Shown piece after piece: positions 41,968 to 50,902 of a DNA stretch of 62,064 nucleotides; position 1 is the first letter of the stretch, and the number at the start of each line of letters is the position of its first letter. Position numbers and translations under genes: made by a program. A model generated the notes under the pieces. That model saw only the letters and a list, made by a program, of their open reading frames with translations, did not search any database and was not told the origin of the DNA. Origin of the DNA: Phycisphaerales bacterium (GTDB lineage: Bacteria > Planctomycetota > Phycisphaerae > Sedimentisphaerales > Anaerobacaceae); assembly GCA_020352515.1 (NCBI GenBank), contig CP070678.1:3211284-3273347 (forward strand), read 5' to 3'.

Positions 41968-44153
41968 TTGGGCCCGTCACCTTCATGGTCTGCATCAGTG
42001 TTTGTTCGGCGGCGATCATCTGCTGCCCGGCTCAGGGCAAATGCCCACGTCGGGTCTTCGGCGAGCACGTTTGCACGCTGCGGCAGGCGAGACTCAAGGA
42101 CACGGAGAGCCTGCGCCGCTTGCGGAACTCCATTTCCCACACCGTTAATCAGAACAGCCCGCGCGATGTAGGCATAAGAGCTGCCGTAGTCGAGCCCGTC
42201 AATGCCGCCCTTGGTATCAGGGGCAACCACGCGGAATGTCTTCTCGAATAGCTCCTTCCACGTTGTGTAATACCGTGTTTCATCTTCCAAGCGTTCGCCA
42301 ACCACGATGAAATACGGTGCGGCAAACCCGGGGTCGTAGTCGCTGTGATTGGTTAGTGCGCCCACCTGAAAACGGGTGAAGTAGTCACGTGCGGCGGCGG
42401 CCTCTGCATATCCTGCACGAAAGGCATGGTCAAGCGACCAAGCGAGGAAGTTCTGCTGCCAGGGCGCGAGGGTAAGCCACTTGCGGCGCTGCTCTTGCGA
42501 GCGTCCTCGAACGTAGGCGTCGGAGGCACCGTGGGTGTAAGTCCCGAGCGGCGTCGCATCCGGCCCGTTGACAAAGCGGCTGTAGTGCTCCAGGTTGTTT
42601 CTTACTTTGGAATCGAAGTAGGCCTTCTCCGGGTGGTCATCGGGTGCTATCTTGGCGGCGTCGACGAGTTGCCTCAGCGCCCATGCCTGGCCGCGGACCT
42701 GATCGGGCGCAATCAAGCCCTTGTCCTTTTGTCTATAGGCGGCGTTTTGAATCAACATGCACCAGTTCGCCCAGAAGTACATCTCCTCAAGATAATAGTA
42801 TTCGCCCGTAAGCAGATAGGGGATAAACGCCAGCGAAGGCTGGTGTGCGTTGTCGACCGCGTACGGGCTCGTTGCAGCAAGGACGTAGGGACGGTCGTCG
42901 GCAGGGCGCGGAGCAATCTTCTCCAGGGTCCCGCGAGGATTGAGCGAATATCCCGGGTGTTCATCGATGGAAACAATTCGTCCGCTTTTCCTGTCGCGCA
43001 GGTGAACGGGGAAGCTGCCGGCAAGCTCACCAGTGTTAAGAACCATTTGCCAGGCGCGCCTGTCCCGGCCCAGGAGGTATCTCGTGGTCCATGTCGGATA
43101 GGGGCCGAGGTCTTCTCTGCCGCCGGTTGTTGGGAAGTACGCCATGATGATGCTGTTTTCGAGAATACCCCGCGGTGACTTGTGCCACCTTTCTACAGAT
43201 CGATTGAGGCGCTCGCTCGAGACGGCAAGACTAGTATCGTAGGGGGGGAGCAGCCCGGTAGAAATCAGATAAGCCGGCTCGTATAATAAATGTGTCCCGG
43301 GCGGCGTCTCGCCCCACCAGTAAACCTTTCTCCAGCGGGCATGGGCAAAATGGCCCAGGTTTCTGTCCTTCTCCTTGAGCCAGTAGGGCATTCTGTGTCG
43401 CCAGTATCCTACGTCTTCCTGCGCCATAACTTCCCTGCCGCCCACAGATACAGTGACGTCGTACGGGATATTTCCCGGCACGTCCGGCCAGGGGGATTCG
43501 ACGACCACCTCCAGTCGAACTGATTTGCCTGCCTCCAGCATCCGCAGCCCGAACAGGACCAGCAGGTCGGGGTCCAGATCACCCTTCGGACCTGATGGCG
43601 GGCCGAGCAATTGCAGCTCGGTTACGACCGGACCTTCGAGCCATTTGGTCATGGTGAAACGCTCGGTCCCCAAGGAGGTCTTCCGGTAGAAATCGCCAAC
43701 GTCGGCACGTCTCTCGCTGCCGTCGGGAAAGCGGAAAATAACCTCTGCAGAGAATCCTCGCGGCAGGCCGTGCTGAGCCGAATTTGTGGGCGGGGCGTGC
43801 GAAGCCGGGCATATACTTAGCGTTAGCGGCCGGGCCGGGTCTGCGTCGGCCACGCAAGTCGATACAATGGCGTGTTTGACGGAGCCGTCGGCGTGGCGGC
43901 GTTTGACGTTTACCTGGCTCGGCAGTTCCCTGCCCGCGGCCCTTAAGATCAGTGTCTCGGGGACGTCGCCCTTCTTGAACGGATGCGCGAAGGTGAGGAC
44001 GAGCCGTGCGCTCTTTTCCTGCGGCTCAACAACGACGGATGCGACGGGCCTCTCGGCTGAGAAGGCAGGATTGACCTGCAGGACGGCAACGAGCATAGAG
44101 GCAAGAGCCCTTCCAGCAGCCTTCGACATCGAGTTAGAGCGTGCCCCGTTCAA
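41964..44153 (-). CDS. Large secreted protein, possibly an exo-rhamnogalacturonan lyase-like (PcRGLX/YetA-type) protein
   Basis: 729 residues with a signal peptide (about 10-33, ending AFSA). The N-terminal 230 residues are beta-rich (FAHPFKKGDVPETLILRAAG, RHADGSVKHAIVS), like a RIFT-type barrel; the second half is helical with many aromatic residues (HQPSLAFIPYLLTGEYYYLE, WALRQLVDAAKI), suggesting an (alpha/alpha)6 toroid. That order recalls PcRGLX/YetA-type polysaccharide lyases, but I cannot point to catalytic residues, so the name is tentative. TTG 44153 directly follows the ThuA-like stop; ATG 44129 is the alternative. It overlaps the NUDIX gene. Confidence 0.6.
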   Translation of the reverse strand: MNGARSNSMSKAAGRALASMLVAVLQVNPAFSAERPVASVVVEPQEKSARLVLTFAHPFKKGDVPETLILRAAGRELPSQVNVKRRHADGSVKHAIVSTCVADADPARPLTLSICPASHAPPTNSAQHGLPRGFSAEVIFRFPDGSERRADVGDFYRKTSLGTERFTMTKWLEGPVVTELQLLGPPSGPKGDLDPDLLVLFGLRMLEAGKSVRLEVVVESPWPDVPGNIPYDVTVSVGGREVMAQEDVGYWRHRMPYWLKEKDRNLGHFAHARWRKVYWWGETPPGTHLLYEPAYLISTGLLPPYDTSLAVSSERLNRSVERWHKSPRGILENSIIMAYFPTTGGREDLGPYPTWTTRYLLGRDRRAWQMVLNTGELAGSFPVHLRDRKSGRIVSIDEHPGYSLNPRGTLEKIAPRPADDRPYVLAATSPYAVDNAHQPSLAFIPYLLTGEYYYLEEMYFWANWCMLIQNAAYRQKDKGLIAPDQVRGQAWALRQLVDAAKIAPDDHPEKAYFDSKVRNNLEHYSRFVNGPDATPLGTYTHGASDAYVRGRSQEQRRKWLTLAPWQQNFLAWSLDHAFRAGYAEAAAARDYFTRFQVGALTNHSDYDPGFAAPYFIVVGERLEDETRYYTTWKELFEKTFRVVAPDTKGGIDGLDYGSSYAYIARAVLINGVGNGVPQAAQALRVLESRLPQRANVLAEDPTWAFALSRAADDRRRTNTDADHEGDGPK

Positions 44154-44154
44154 A

Positions 44155-45189
44155 TTATCTTCGTCCGCGTCTGGCCGGCAGCGCGTGGTCGGAGGGCTTC
44201 AGGCCCTTCTGGTGCTTGCCGAAACCAATACGATTTGGATTGTACTTTCCGACGAAATCCACGTTGCTCTTGTCGGGGATTTGGTCCTCCATCCCCAGGC
44301 ACCAATAGGCGGCATTCACGATGAGGCGCCGGAAACCTTCGCTGTTGAAGTCGAATGAGTGGCCCATCGTGGTCGTGAAGACGCGGGCGGTCTTGCCCTT
44401 TTCGCCCTTGTACGTCTTGGTCCAGGCCACAGGGACAGGCTCCTTCTTCGCATTTGGTTTATCGGTGGGGCTCATGCCTTCGAGCACGACGCCCATAATC
44501 AAGGGCTTGCTGTCGCCGGTCAGCTTGGTAATCCCGTAAACGTCGGATTCGCCCCAGATATCATCTATGCCTTTGACTATCGGATGGTTCTTCATGCCTT
44601 CAGCGACTACACCGCGAGTGCTTTCTCTCTGGTGTGCCCCATAGTGGTTGATCCAGGTCTCGCCGAGGACCTGCCGCCCGTAGCCACCGCTGAATTCCCT
44701 GTTGTTGAAGCTGTACTTGGCGTAGGGGCTGTCTTTGCGTTTTCTGTAATTGAACGGATGCGTGGATGTCCTCAAGCCCATTATCGGCTTGCCCGAGTTC
44801 GTGTAGTCGATGATGTACTTCATCTGTTCGTCGGGAAGCTCGCGGAAGCGCAGGAACATTATCATCAAATCGGCTGTCTCGAGCGCCTCCAGGCCCGGGA
44901 TGTTGTCAACCGTCTGGGGGTCGATCTCGCCGGTCTCCTTGTTGATTGCAAAAAGGACCGTACACTTGAAGCCGTGGCGTCTGGCGAGGATTTTCGCCAT
45001 CATCGGCATGGAGTCTTCACCGCGGTATTCCTCGTCACCGGTGACAAAGACGATGTGCTTGCCGGCGCCCGGACCTTTGCGGCCCTCGTAAACAACCCAC
45101 GGGTCGGCGCCAGCGGGCTTCGTCGCCATACATATCAGCCCTGCCGCCGGAAGAATCACCAGCATTGTTGCGTGCTTGAGCATGTTCAT
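44155..45189 (-). CDS. Secreted ThuA-like domain protein
   Basis: 344 residues. A signal peptide (about 1-28) precedes a ThuA-like (class I glutamine-amidotransferase-like fold) domain: HIVFVTGDEEYRGEDSMPMM near 45-64, ADLMIMFLRFRELPDEQM near 110, then GLRTSTHPF near 138, HPIVKGIDDIW near 200, and RVFTTTMGHSFDFNSEGFRR near 265. ThuA-like proteins are abundant in planctomycetes and linked to sugar metabolism (trehalose utilisation); the catalytic Cys of glutaminases is not present. ATG 45189 follows GGATGGAG. It is followed after one base by the large secreted protein, forming an operon ending in NUDIX. Confidence 0.85.
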   Translation of the reverse strand: MNMLKHATMLVILPAAGLICMATKPAGADPWVVYEGRKGPGAGKHIVFVTGDEEYRGEDSMPMMAKILARRHGFKCTVLFAINKETGEIDPQTVDNIPGLEALETADLMIMFLRFRELPDEQMKYIIDYTNSGKPIMGLRTSTHPFNYRKRKDSPYAKYSFNNREFSGGYGRQVLGETWINHYGAHQRESTRGVVAEGMKNHPIVKGIDDIWGESDVYGITKLTGDSKPLIMGVVLEGMSPTDKPNAKKEPVPVAWTKTYKGEKGKTARVFTTTMGHSFDFNSEGFRRLIVNAAYWCLGMEDQIPDKSNVDFVGKYNPNRIGFGKHQKGLKPSDHALPARRGRR

Positions 45190-45314
45190 ATCTCCATCCT
45201 TTCAAAATCAAGTATCACCTACGTTACATTCGACGGTTAATTACCGGGATTAATCTACCAAATGCCGCCCCGCTGCTCAAGATGTTTCCCGGCGGCCATG
45301 CGGGGCATGGTTTG

Positions 45315-48158
45315 CTACTGTGCGAGCAGGGATGCCGTTCTTCGGCGAAGCTCGACTATCAGCTCTTCCTGGCGGTTGCTGAAGGACCCCAGCCTTTGGG
45401 CATAGCAGTCCATCCAGGTCACGAGCCGGTCGAGATTCTCGGAATCCAGTGTTACGCCTTCGTGACCGCCGTCGGCGGTCAGGATTGAGAGCAGCCTGCT
45501 CTTTGCGGCGGTGCACTGGCCGACAACGGACCTGTCCCGTTCGAAGGCGAGCTTCTCCAAATCCTTTTCCGCAAACGAGATAAGTGTCCTGTACGCGGTT
45601 GGTGCTGTCAGGTCGAGGGCGGCGGCTTTCGGGCTCTCGCCACCGGGTCTGTGGCAGGATACGCACGATTTGTCCAGCACGGGCTGGACGAGCCTGTCGA
45701 AGCGAAGCGGCCAGGAGCCTGGAGGCCCGGGCGTGATTTTCGAAGGCCCGCGTCCGGCCGCCAGCGGCAAGGTTCGGACGGCCGGCGTAGTCTCCCTTGA
45801 TTCGTGGCAGCCGATGCAGGAAAGAGTCTGCCCGGGCTGGACATAAGTGAGGCTTCGCATTGTCTGAACCGCCAGCCCTTTTTCGTCAAGGGCCTGGAAG
45901 AAAAGCGAGACCCCGGACGGCACCGTGAAATAGGCCGAGCCGTCCACTTCGACGGGGACCGTTCCGATGACGAATTTGCCCGGGTCCTCGCTTGAGACGC
46001 CGAGGTTCGGCGAGTTCATATATGGCTGGGTTTTGGGTGGAACGCCGATTATGCGGATGCGTTTGACCGCCCCCCTGTCAATACCCGGCAGGCCGTGGTG
46101 CACATCCTGCACGATAAAGCTTCCCTCCTGGGGTCCGTTCCAGTCGTTATTCTCGGGATGCACGGGGGGTCTTTTGCGGGGGCGGACGGGGATGGGGTAC
46201 ATGCTTGATATGTTCGGATCGCGGTGAATAAGCTCGAGGTTCCCGAAGGAATCGTATAGGTAGATACCCATGGCGTTGACGGGATTGCGGTCGTCGGTGA
46301 CCTGGCCGCTGCCGGCGTGCGGGGGAAGCCGACGGTCGCTCCAGGACGCCAGATAGTATGTTTCCGAGAGGGGATACGGGTTGGAATAGTATGCTTCGGG
46401 CCAGCCTTCGGCTTCGGGAAAACAGACCTCCGGTGTCAGCCGCGTCAACGGCTTGTGTCCTTCGGCTCCGGCGGTGCGGTCGAGCAGGACCAACGAGCCG
46501 CCTGTGATTGAGTGGTGAGCGGTGGCGGTGAAGACGAGCTTGTGAGAGTTGGGAACAGGCCGGGCTTCAAAAATACACTGCGGCGAGGTGGTGTAGTTGC
46601 CATAGACCAGTTGCGCATTGTTGCCGTTCTGGTTTGTCGACCAAAGGCTCATGAAATGCCCGTTGAAGCGGTCGATATAGTCCCACCTGGCGTAGAGAAT
46701 CCGCCCGTCGGCGGCCAGAAAGGGTGTCCATTCGAAGTTTTCGAACGCAGAGATTGGGCGGATATCACCGCCGTCGGCGTTCATCACATGAAGGGTGAAG
46801 ACCGCAACAGGGCGTTTGCTGTCGCCTCCGCAGCGGACGTAGCTGTCCGGCAGCGTGGCCTTGGTGGTGGCGGCGGTGTTGGCTTTTGTGCATTGAATGA
46901 ATTGTCCCTTGCGTGTGGAGAGGAACACGATTTGGTCGTCCGGCAGGTATCGGGCGTCGAAGTCGTCGTACCGACCATGCGTCAGTTGGCGGACACCGGT
47001 TCCGTCGATGTTCATCTCGAAGATATGGTAGAAGGCGTCCTCGGGCAGTTTTTCCTTGTCGACCTTGTCCATTCGGGCCACGTGTGGGTAGTATCGGCAG
47101 TATGCAAAGAGGACTTTCCCGCCGTCGTAGTGCAGGTCCGGCCGAAGGAACGCCCCCGCCGGCCAGCCGCTCGTCAGGCAGCGCACCGGCGGCTCCTGAC
47201 CCTTGAATCCCTCCACAATGTAGATGCCTCCGCCGGGCCGCGACCACCAGCCGTAATACTGGTCGGATATGTGAGGCAGGGTCCCCGGCGCACGCTTGGC
47301 AAAGAGTATCCTGTCAAAATCGAGCAGGGGGTTGGCGAAGGCCATTTTTCGCACCGCCCGCCGGGCCCGCATATACAGCTCGCGCCGAGTCTGTTCGGTG
47401 GCGCGCGCAGCGAGCCTGCGAACTTGCTCGGCGACGAGTTTCAACTCCGTGGCCTGCTGGTCAATCTGTGCTCCCAGTTCTCTGAGATCGGCCGCCAGCT
47501 TGAAGCCCCGTTCGAGTATTGGCGTGATTTCGTATCGCCCACGCGCTGCATGCCGGACGGACCACTGGCTTGTGCTGCTTTGAGTTGCCGCTTTGCCGAG
47601 GGCTATATTGTCGTTTGAGCCGGGGGCATAGATTTCCACCTCGTCCAGATGGAAGTAGCTCGTGCCGGGCAGTTTGAGCCGCACGTATCGAGCGCTTACC
47701 CCGTCCAATTGCACGACGAGCGGCTTGCCGTCGGTGTGGCCGTAGAAAGCCGCGCCGTTGTGCTGGTATGCTCGTGTGAAGCTCCTCCCGTCATTCGAGA
47801 TAAATACGATTATTCGTGACGTTCGGTCGGCAAAGTCACAACGATTGTAGAGCACGAGGCGCCCGATGGAGGTGGATTCGGCCAGGTCAATCTGCCACCA
47901 GGGTTCGTCTTCGTTTTCGGTGTGAAAGCCCCACTTGCCGTTCTTTACTCCATCGCAGCCGCCGACGGCATCCTGCTCCGGCGTAACGGAGGCCCCTGTT
48001 GAAATCGCGGCATTGCGAAGCTCGTCCTGACGAAGCCAGTCGGCCTCAATCTGTTGGGGCCAGATAGCGGGCGATTCGGGTCCGGCCTGTATCGGGGGGC
48101 TGTGAACTGCCGTGCCCAGCACAATGCCTGCCAGGAGAACTGCTGCCGGTAATCTCAT
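45315..48158 (-). CDS. Discoidin / propeller / hydrazine-synthase-alpha-like dihaem protein
   Basis: 947 residues from ATG 48158, where the signal peptide MRLPAAVLLAGIVLGTAV begins; the longer frame adds 77 atypical residues. Residues about 60-200 form an F5/8 type C (discoidin) domain (WWQIDLAESTSIGRLVLYNR). A TolB-like propeller follows (about 330-560). The segment SFIVQDVHHGLPGIDRG to VPVEVDGSAYFTVPSG (about 660-740) matches the HZS-alpha middle-domain family, homologous to the hydrazine synthase alpha subunit of anammox planctomycetes. Two haem c sites, CIGCH (about 779) and CVSCH (about 832), come at the end. Most homologues are not hydrazine synthases; likely a periplasmic cytochrome-like carbohydrate-associated protein. 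Confidence 0.78.
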   Translation of the reverse strand: MRLPAAVLLAGIVLGTAVHSPPIQAGPESPAIWPQQIEADWLRQDELRNAAISTGASVTPEQDAVGGCDGVKNGKWGFHTENEDEPWWQIDLAESTSIGRLVLYNRCDFADRTSRIIVFISNDGRSFTRAYQHNGAAFYGHTDGKPLVVQLDGVSARYVRLKLPGTSYFHLDEVEIYAPGSNDNIALGKAATQSSTSQWSVRHAARGRYEITPILERGFKLAADLRELGAQIDQQATELKLVAEQVRRLAARATEQTRRELYMRARRAVRKMAFANPLLDFDRILFAKRAPGTLPHISDQYYGWWSRPGGGIYIVEGFKGQEPPVRCLTSGWPAGAFLRPDLHYDGGKVLFAYCRYYPHVARMDKVDKEKLPEDAFYHIFEMNIDGTGVRQLTHGRYDDFDARYLPDDQIVFLSTRKGQFIQCTKANTAATTKATLPDSYVRCGGDSKRPVAVFTLHVMNADGGDIRPISAFENFEWTPFLAADGRILYARWDYIDRFNGHFMSLWSTNQNGNNAQLVYGNYTTSPQCIFEARPVPNSHKLVFTATAHHSITGGSLVLLDRTAGAEGHKPLTRLTPEVCFPEAEGWPEAYYSNPYPLSETYYLASWSDRRLPPHAGSGQVTDDRNPVNAMGIYLYDSFGNLELIHRDPNISSMYPIPVRPRKRPPVHPENNDWNGPQEGSFIVQDVHHGLPGIDRGAVKRIRIIGVPPKTQPYMNSPNLGVSSEDPGKFVIGTVPVEVDGSAYFTVPSGVSLFFQALDEKGLAVQTMRSLTYVQPGQTLSCIGCHESRETTPAVRTLPLAAGRGPSKITPGPPGSWPLRFDRLVQPVLDKSCVSCHRPGGESPKAAALDLTAPTAYRTLISFAEKDLEKLAFERDRSVVGQCTAAKSRLLSILTADGGHEGVTLDSENLDRLVTWMDCYAQRLGSFSNRQEELIVELRRRTASLLAQ

Positions 48159-48307
48159 AGTCTCACTTTGTCTGCACTGCCGGATATCAAGAGCAGCCAC
48201 TGCGAACGGCCAGAGCCGCTCCAAAGCCGCCTTCGTGCATTCTACGAAATAGACCACCCCCAGACAAGCGCCTCTTGGTTCGACGGCAGCAGGCGGACGA
48301 GTTAACC

Positions 48308-49633
48308 TCAGGGCGAGGGAGGCGTCGCCTGCAAGGTGACCGCGCCGGCGTGATAAAAGGTTCCTGCAACTGCGCCGACCATAAGGCATGCGAGGGTTGC
48401 CGCGAGCAGGGCCCGTCCGGCCACTTTCGCAAGATCACCCCGGCGCTCCGGAACAAGCGCCGAGATGCCGCCCACAAAAATCGCCAGCGACGCGACGTGG
48501 GCAAAACCGCACAGGGCGTAAGCGATAATGACGGGGCTGCGGGGGTTGACGAAGGCCCCTTCCTTCATTGTCTCGGCCAACTGCATGTACGCCGGTATCT
48601 CGGTTGCGATAAGACGCTGCCCGAGCATGCCGCCCGCGGTCACGGCGTCCTGCGGAGGAATCCCTATTACGACCGCCAGCGGCGCCATGACGTAGCCCAT
48701 TATGGTCGCCAGGGGGGATTGAAGCTTTTCGGGGTCTATCAGCCCGGTGGCTCCCCCGACCCAGCCGAGCACGAGGTCTGCCATCGCCAGAAGGCCCAAG
48801 AAGGCTATCAACAGGGCACATATTCCGACGACAAGCTTGACGCCGGCCATCGCCCCGCTGATTACGGCTTCGATGACGCCCGACTCTTTTTCGTAATGCA
48901 GCTTTATGCTGCGTCCGAGCGTGAGAGGCTCTCCATCCTCGGGCACGAGTATCTTGGACATCACTATTGCCGCGGGCGCAGAGAGAATGGAAGCGCTAAT
49001 CAGGTGTCCGGCTATCGTCGGAAAGACATCTTTGAGAAACAGCACGTACACACCCATCGTGCTCGATGCGACGGTCGCCATCCCGGCCGTCAAAACCGTG
49101 CAAAACTCCGAGCGCGTCATCTTCTCCAGATACGGGCGAACCGCTGTAGTCGACTCGATTCCGACGAAGATATTGCTGGCTGCGCAAAGGCTCTCGGCCC
49201 CGCTTATCCGCATAAGCCTCGTGAAGACCCGGGCAAAAGCGCGAATGACGATCTGCATCACGCCATAGTAGTAGAGCAGGCCCATAAAGGCCGCGAAGAA
49301 AATGATTACCGGCAGCGCCTGGATGGCCAGAATGAAACCTATTGACGCCTGCCCGTCGGGGCCGGTTTCGCCCGCCGGCGTCGCCAGGGGTCCGAAGAGA
49401 AACTTCTGCCCGGCTGTGGCTGCCCCCAGCGCCTTGACGACAAGATCGTTAAGCCGGCAGAAAAGCTCCGTGCTGCCGGGCGCGTGAAAAACGAGCAGGC
49501 CGAGCAGCAGTTGCAGGCCGACGCCCCAGGCGACGCAGCGGACGTTCAAGAGCTTCCTGTGGGCCGAGAGCAGCCACGCCAAAAGCATCAGCACAAACAG
49601 CCCTAAAAAACTGACGAGGTTATAAATACCCAT
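48308..49633 (-). CDS. Concentrative nucleoside transporter (CNT/NupC family)
   Basis: 441 residues from ATG 49633 (AGAGG upstream). About ten membrane helices. Family signatures: PVIIFFAAFMGLLYYYGVMQ near 112, SLCAASNIFVGIESTTAVRPYL near 149 (the G-x-E motif binding nucleoside), MATVASSTMGVYV near 187, and ISASILSAPAAIVMSKIL near 215. Between helices, KLHYEKESGVIEAVISG is cytoplasmic. CNT proteins import nucleosides with Na+ or H+. A TATAAT box precedes the gene and is divergent from the polysaccharide deacetylase promoter. No nucleoside-catabolic gene is adjacent. Confidence 0.9.
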   Translation of the reverse strand: MGIYNLVSFLGLFVLMLLAWLLSAHRKLLNVRCVAWGVGLQLLLGLLVFHAPGSTELFCRLNDLVVKALGAATAGQKFLFGPLATPAGETGPDGQASIGFILAIQALPVIIFFAAFMGLLYYYGVMQIVIRAFARVFTRLMRISGAESLCAASNIFVGIESTTAVRPYLEKMTRSEFCTVLTAGMATVASSTMGVYVLFLKDVFPTIAGHLISASILSAPAAIVMSKILVPEDGEPLTLGRSIKLHYEKESGVIEAVISGAMAGVKLVVGICALLIAFLGLLAMADLVLGWVGGATGLIDPEKLQSPLATIMGYVMAPLAVVIGIPPQDAVTAGGMLGQRLIATEIPAYMQLAETMKEGAFVNPRSPVIIAYALCGFAHVASLAIFVGGISALVPERRGDLAKVAGRALLAATLACLMVGAVAGTFYHAGAVTLQATPPSP

Positions 49634-49676
49634 ACTGGACCTCTGCTCTCGTTGGAGACATCGGCAGACGGACACC

Positions 49677-49707
49677 ATTATACAGCCGTGCAATGCAAAA
49701 TCCACAA
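49677..49707 (-). promoter_or_regulatory. Candidate promoter of the nucleoside transporter
   Basis: TATAAT at 49677-49682 (minus strand) is a perfect -10 box; TTGTGG at 49702-49707 is a possible -35 with a long 19-base spacer. About 45 bases separate the box from the start codon. Confidence 0.35.
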
Positions 49708-49824
49708 TTTCCCGTCACCTCGCCGCCCCTGTTGTGCCGCCGGGCCGGGCCGCCGGCGGGGTAGAGAAGGCGCGTGCGCATTTGACTGCAGAAACGGCTG
49801 GGTCCGAGCTTCGACGCGGTGTTC

Positions 49825-49852
49825 TTGAAATGCCGGCGCAAGACTGTATACT
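49825..49852 (+). promoter_or_regulatory. Candidate promoter of the deacetylase/ceramidase genes
   Basis: TTGAAA (49825-49830), 16 bases, TATACT (49847-49852), ending about 64 bases before ATG 49916. Good match for a housekeeping promoter. Confidence 0.45.
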
Positions 49853-49915
49853 GGCCTTTGGCCTCGCGATTGCGCGCAGGTTCGTTGTTTGCCGTACCAG
49901 TTGGGAGTGACACAA

Positions 49916-50836
49916 ATGAAAGAGACAAAGACCTTTGTTTCAATCGTTTATTCGCCGCTGAAACTTAGTCATTTCATATTATCCATCTTCTGTCTGACGG
50001 CCCTTCTGCCGGTGTGGGGTTGTGTTCCACGCGAGCGGCAGGGGCCGACGGTGACACCGGCCCCCCAAGCGGACCGGGTTTATGAGTCGTGGCAAAAACG
50101 ATTTAGGTGGCCGGAGGGCAAACGTGCGGCAATAAGTCTGACCTTCGACGATGCTCGCCTCACCCAGGTGGATCTCGGGATTCCTGTTCTCGATTCTCAC
50201 GGTGTCAAGGCCACCTTTTATGTTTCGCCGCGCAACGTCACGGAGCGATTGGACGGCTGGAGAAAGGCCGTGGCCAATGGGCACGAAATAGGCAATCATA
50301 CGATGTCACATCCCTGCACGGGCAATTTTATGTGGTCTCGAGAGAAGGCCCTGGAGGGCTATACGCTTGAGGCGATGGCTTATGAGCTTGAAGAGGCCAA
50401 CGCATCCATCTTCCAGATGCTCAAGGTCAGGCCGACGACCTTTGCCTATCCTTGCGGGCAAAAGTTTGTCGGCAGGGGCGCGAACGTCAGGAGCTACGTG
50501 CCGCTCGTGGCCGAGAGATTCGTCGTCGGGCGGGGCGCCTTCGACGAGGTCGGCAACGATCCTGCCTTTTGCGACTTGGCCCACTTGGCGGGCATTCAAA
50601 TGGACGGATTGAATTATGGACAGATCATCGAGCTTGTCGATAACGCCATAGAGGAGGGCAGATGGCTTGTCTTCTTCGGCCATGATATTGGAGCGGCTGA
50701 ATACCAGACCACGGGCGCTTTGGCCCTCGATGAGCTGTGCCAGTATGCGCTGGACCCCGGCAACGGGCTCTGGATCGATACCGTTCAGGCCGTCGGGCAG
50801 TACATACTCGAACAGCGGGCTGAGAAGCGTTATTAG
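49916..50836 (+). CDS. Lipoprotein polysaccharide deacetylase (NodB family)
   Basis: 306 residues from ATG 49916 (GGGAG upstream). The signal ends in a lipobox-like LLPVWGC (Cys36). The NodB fold shows motif 1 ISLTFDDA (about 74-81, with the Asp pair), motif 2 GNHTMSHPC (the metal-binding HxxxH, about 127-135), motif 3 FAYPCGQ (about 174) and motif 5 WLVFFGHDIG (about 250-259). These enzymes remove N- or O-acetyl groups from polysaccharides such as chitin oligomers or peptidoglycan. It would act in the periplasm. It is followed after 66 bases by the ceramidase-like gene. Confidence 0.9.
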   Translation: MKETKTFVSIVYSPLKLSHFILSIFCLTALLPVWGCVPRERQGPTVTPAPQADRVYESWQKRFRWPEGKRAAISLTFDDARLTQVDLGIPVLDSHGVKATFYVSPRNVTERLDGWRKAVANGHEIGNHTMSHPCTGNFMWSREKALEGYTLEAMAYELEEANASIFQMLKVRPTTFAYPCGQKFVGRGANVRSYVPLVAERFVVGRGAFDEVGNDPAFCDLAHLAGIQMDGLNYGQIIELVDNAIEEGRWLVFFGHDIGAAEYQTTGALALDELCQYALDPGNGLWIDTVQAVGQYILEQRAEKRY

Positions 50837-50902
50837 GCCACGGCCCGGTGCTCTTTGACCAGCGGGTGGTATCGGGTGAAGGCTGCATGAAGGAGGAATT
50901 GT

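Noticed and set aside
46512..47618. 368-codon plus-strand frame opposite the discoidin/HZS-like gene
   Set aside because: Antisense shadow without domains or ribosome site.
45315..48389. Longest version of the discoidin/HZS-like gene starting at 48389
   Set aside because: The extra 77 residues are atypical and overlap the upstream transporter gene; the signal peptide begins at ATG 48158.
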